From positions 1,295,178 to 1,301,088 of the forward strand of contig CP070681.1 in the NCBI GenBank assembly GCA_020352575.1: DNA of 5,911 nucleotides, read 5' to 3'. Shown piece after piece: positions 5,368-5,911 of this stretch (the stretch's first letter is position 1; every line of letters begins with the position of its first letter). The position numbers and the translations under genes were made by a program. This DNA comes from Acidimicrobiia bacterium. Lineage in GTDB: Bacteria; Actinomycetota; Acidimicrobiia; Spongiisociales; JAENVV01. The notes under the pieces were generated by a model. That model made no database searches and was not told the DNA's origin. It saw nothing but the letters and a program-made list of their open reading frames with translations.

Positions 5368-5911
5368 CCCTCCTCCCAACGCCCCACGGCGACCGCCCCT
5401 CCATCGAGGCATGGGTCGACCACCACCTCGCCGGGCTGTTCGAGGACGCCCCGAGGGGCTCGCAACGCTTCACCGGTGGACAGACCGCGGCCGACGCCGC
5501 ACTCAGGGCTTTCCACGTGCGTGGGTACGCAGCGCAACGCAACGAAGTGCACCCGACCGGGCGTCGCGGCGCCTCAGCACTTTCGCCATGGATCCGGCAC
5601 GGACTCCTCTCCCTGCCACGCGTGTGGGACGCAGTCGAAGGCGGTCCTGCCCGCGATGTGGCCAAGTTCCGGGACGAGTTGCTGTGGCAGGAGTACGCGC
5701 GGCATCTGTACGCCCGGGTCGGCACCGGGAGCAGGACGGATCTGCGGTTCACGGCAACCGCAACCGCAACGGGAACACCCTGGTCGAGGGAGATGGCGTG
5801 CATCGACGCATCGCTCGCCGAGTTGGAAGGGGACGGCTGGCTCGTGAACCAAGCCCGCATGTGGCTCGCCTCCGACTGGTCGGTCCGGCACGAGGCGCCG
5901 TGGCAGGGAGG
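5364..5911 (+). CDS. Photolyase/cryptochrome-family FAD-binding-domain protein without N-terminal antenna domain, cut by right window edge
   Basis: The first 182 residues are visible. After about 35 residues the photolyase FAD-domain pattern starts: GGQTAADAALRAFHVRGYA (38-56); the FAD-phosphate region SALSPWIRHGLLSLPRVW (71-88); FRDELLWQEYARHLYARV (102-119); MACIDASLAELEGDGWLV (144-161); and NQARMWLASDW (162-172), which matches HNRLRM-type segments of classical enzymes. Glu105 and Trp108 align with E. coli photolyase Glu274 and Trp277, which contact the lesion; the usual Arg of WREF and HNR motifs is Gln here (109 and 163). The Rossmann-like antenna domain of classical photolyases is absent: the DUF2071 gene stands directly upstream. 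The rest of the FAD pocket and the electron-transfer tryptophans lie beyond the window. The start is fixed by the ATGA overlap, and no in-frame alternative is near. It could be a repair enzyme, a light sensor or a flavoprotein of new use. Confidence 0.88.
   Translation, partial: MTLLPTPHGDRPSIEAWVDHHLAGLFEDAPRGSQRFTGGQTAADAALRAFHVRGYAAQRNEVHPTGRRGASALSPWIRHGLLSLPRVWDAVEGGPARDVAKFRDELLWQEYARHLYARVGTGSRTDLRFTATATATGTPWSREMACIDASLAELEGDGWLVNQARMWLASDWSVRHEAPWQG
5754..5771 (+). repeat. Threefold hexamer repeat (GCAACC, GCAACC, GCAACG) inside the FAD-domain gene
   Basis: Three tandem hexamers encode part of the alternating Ala-Thr run at residues 130-136. The run lies in the poorly conserved linker between the DELLWQEYARHLY segment and the MACIDASL segment. 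A gain or loss of one unit would add or remove two residues without shifting the frame. It is probably a flexible linker produced by slippage and not a functional motif. Confidence 0.6.

Noticed and set aside
4639..5911. Possibility that DUF2071 and the FAD-domain protein are one gene broken by a frameshift
   Set aside because: DUF2071 is of normal full length with its expected C-terminal MWSPGVDV motif, and the ATGA overlap is a standard coupling signal.

Overview
This GC-rich window, with dense coding and long spurious open frames on the opposite strand, looks like chromosomal DNA of an actinomycete-type bacterium. Protein styles and start-site architecture (no good Shine-Dalgarno before any start, -10-like hexamers almost touching start codons) agree with Actinomycetota. 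The lineage call (perhaps an Acidimicrobiia-like group) is inference. I see no RNA gene, mobile element or CRISPR array, and no gap between genes longer than 81 bases.

Layout. (1) 1-1607, minus: first 535 residues of a Mrp/Mnh Na+/H+ antiporter subunit A, cut by the left edge. (2) 1608-1658: short AT-rich divergent control region. (3) 1659-1952, plus: small winged-helix DNA-binding regulator. (4) 1956-3431, minus: iron-sulfur photolyase of the PhrB/FeS-BCP (6-4 photolyase) class, convergent with the regulator and only 3 bases from it. (5) 3442-4557, minus: class V PLP aminotransferase of the alanine/serine-glyoxylate family, 10 bases upstream of the photolyase and probably its operon partner. 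(6) 4558-4638: 81-base divergent control region with an inverted repeat. (7) 4639-5367, plus: DUF2071 (YqjF-type) protein. (8) 5364-5911, plus: start of a photolyase/cryptochrome-family FAD-binding-domain protein that lacks the usual N-terminal antenna domain, overlapping gene 7 by ATGA and cut by the right edge.

How they may work together. Genes 4, 5, 7 and 8 form two divergent transcription units around one 81-base control region. Each unit carries a flavoprotein of the photolyase superfamily, from two very different branches. That suggests a light/UV-damage locus with two less obvious partners, an aminotransferase and DUF2071. The small regulator is divergent from the antiporter gene and faces the photolyase unit. 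It could control either one or neither; a 9-base element shared between its own start and the start of the aminotransferase-photolyase unit is a weak hint of a link. The least described part is the DUF2071 plus antenna-less photolyase pair.
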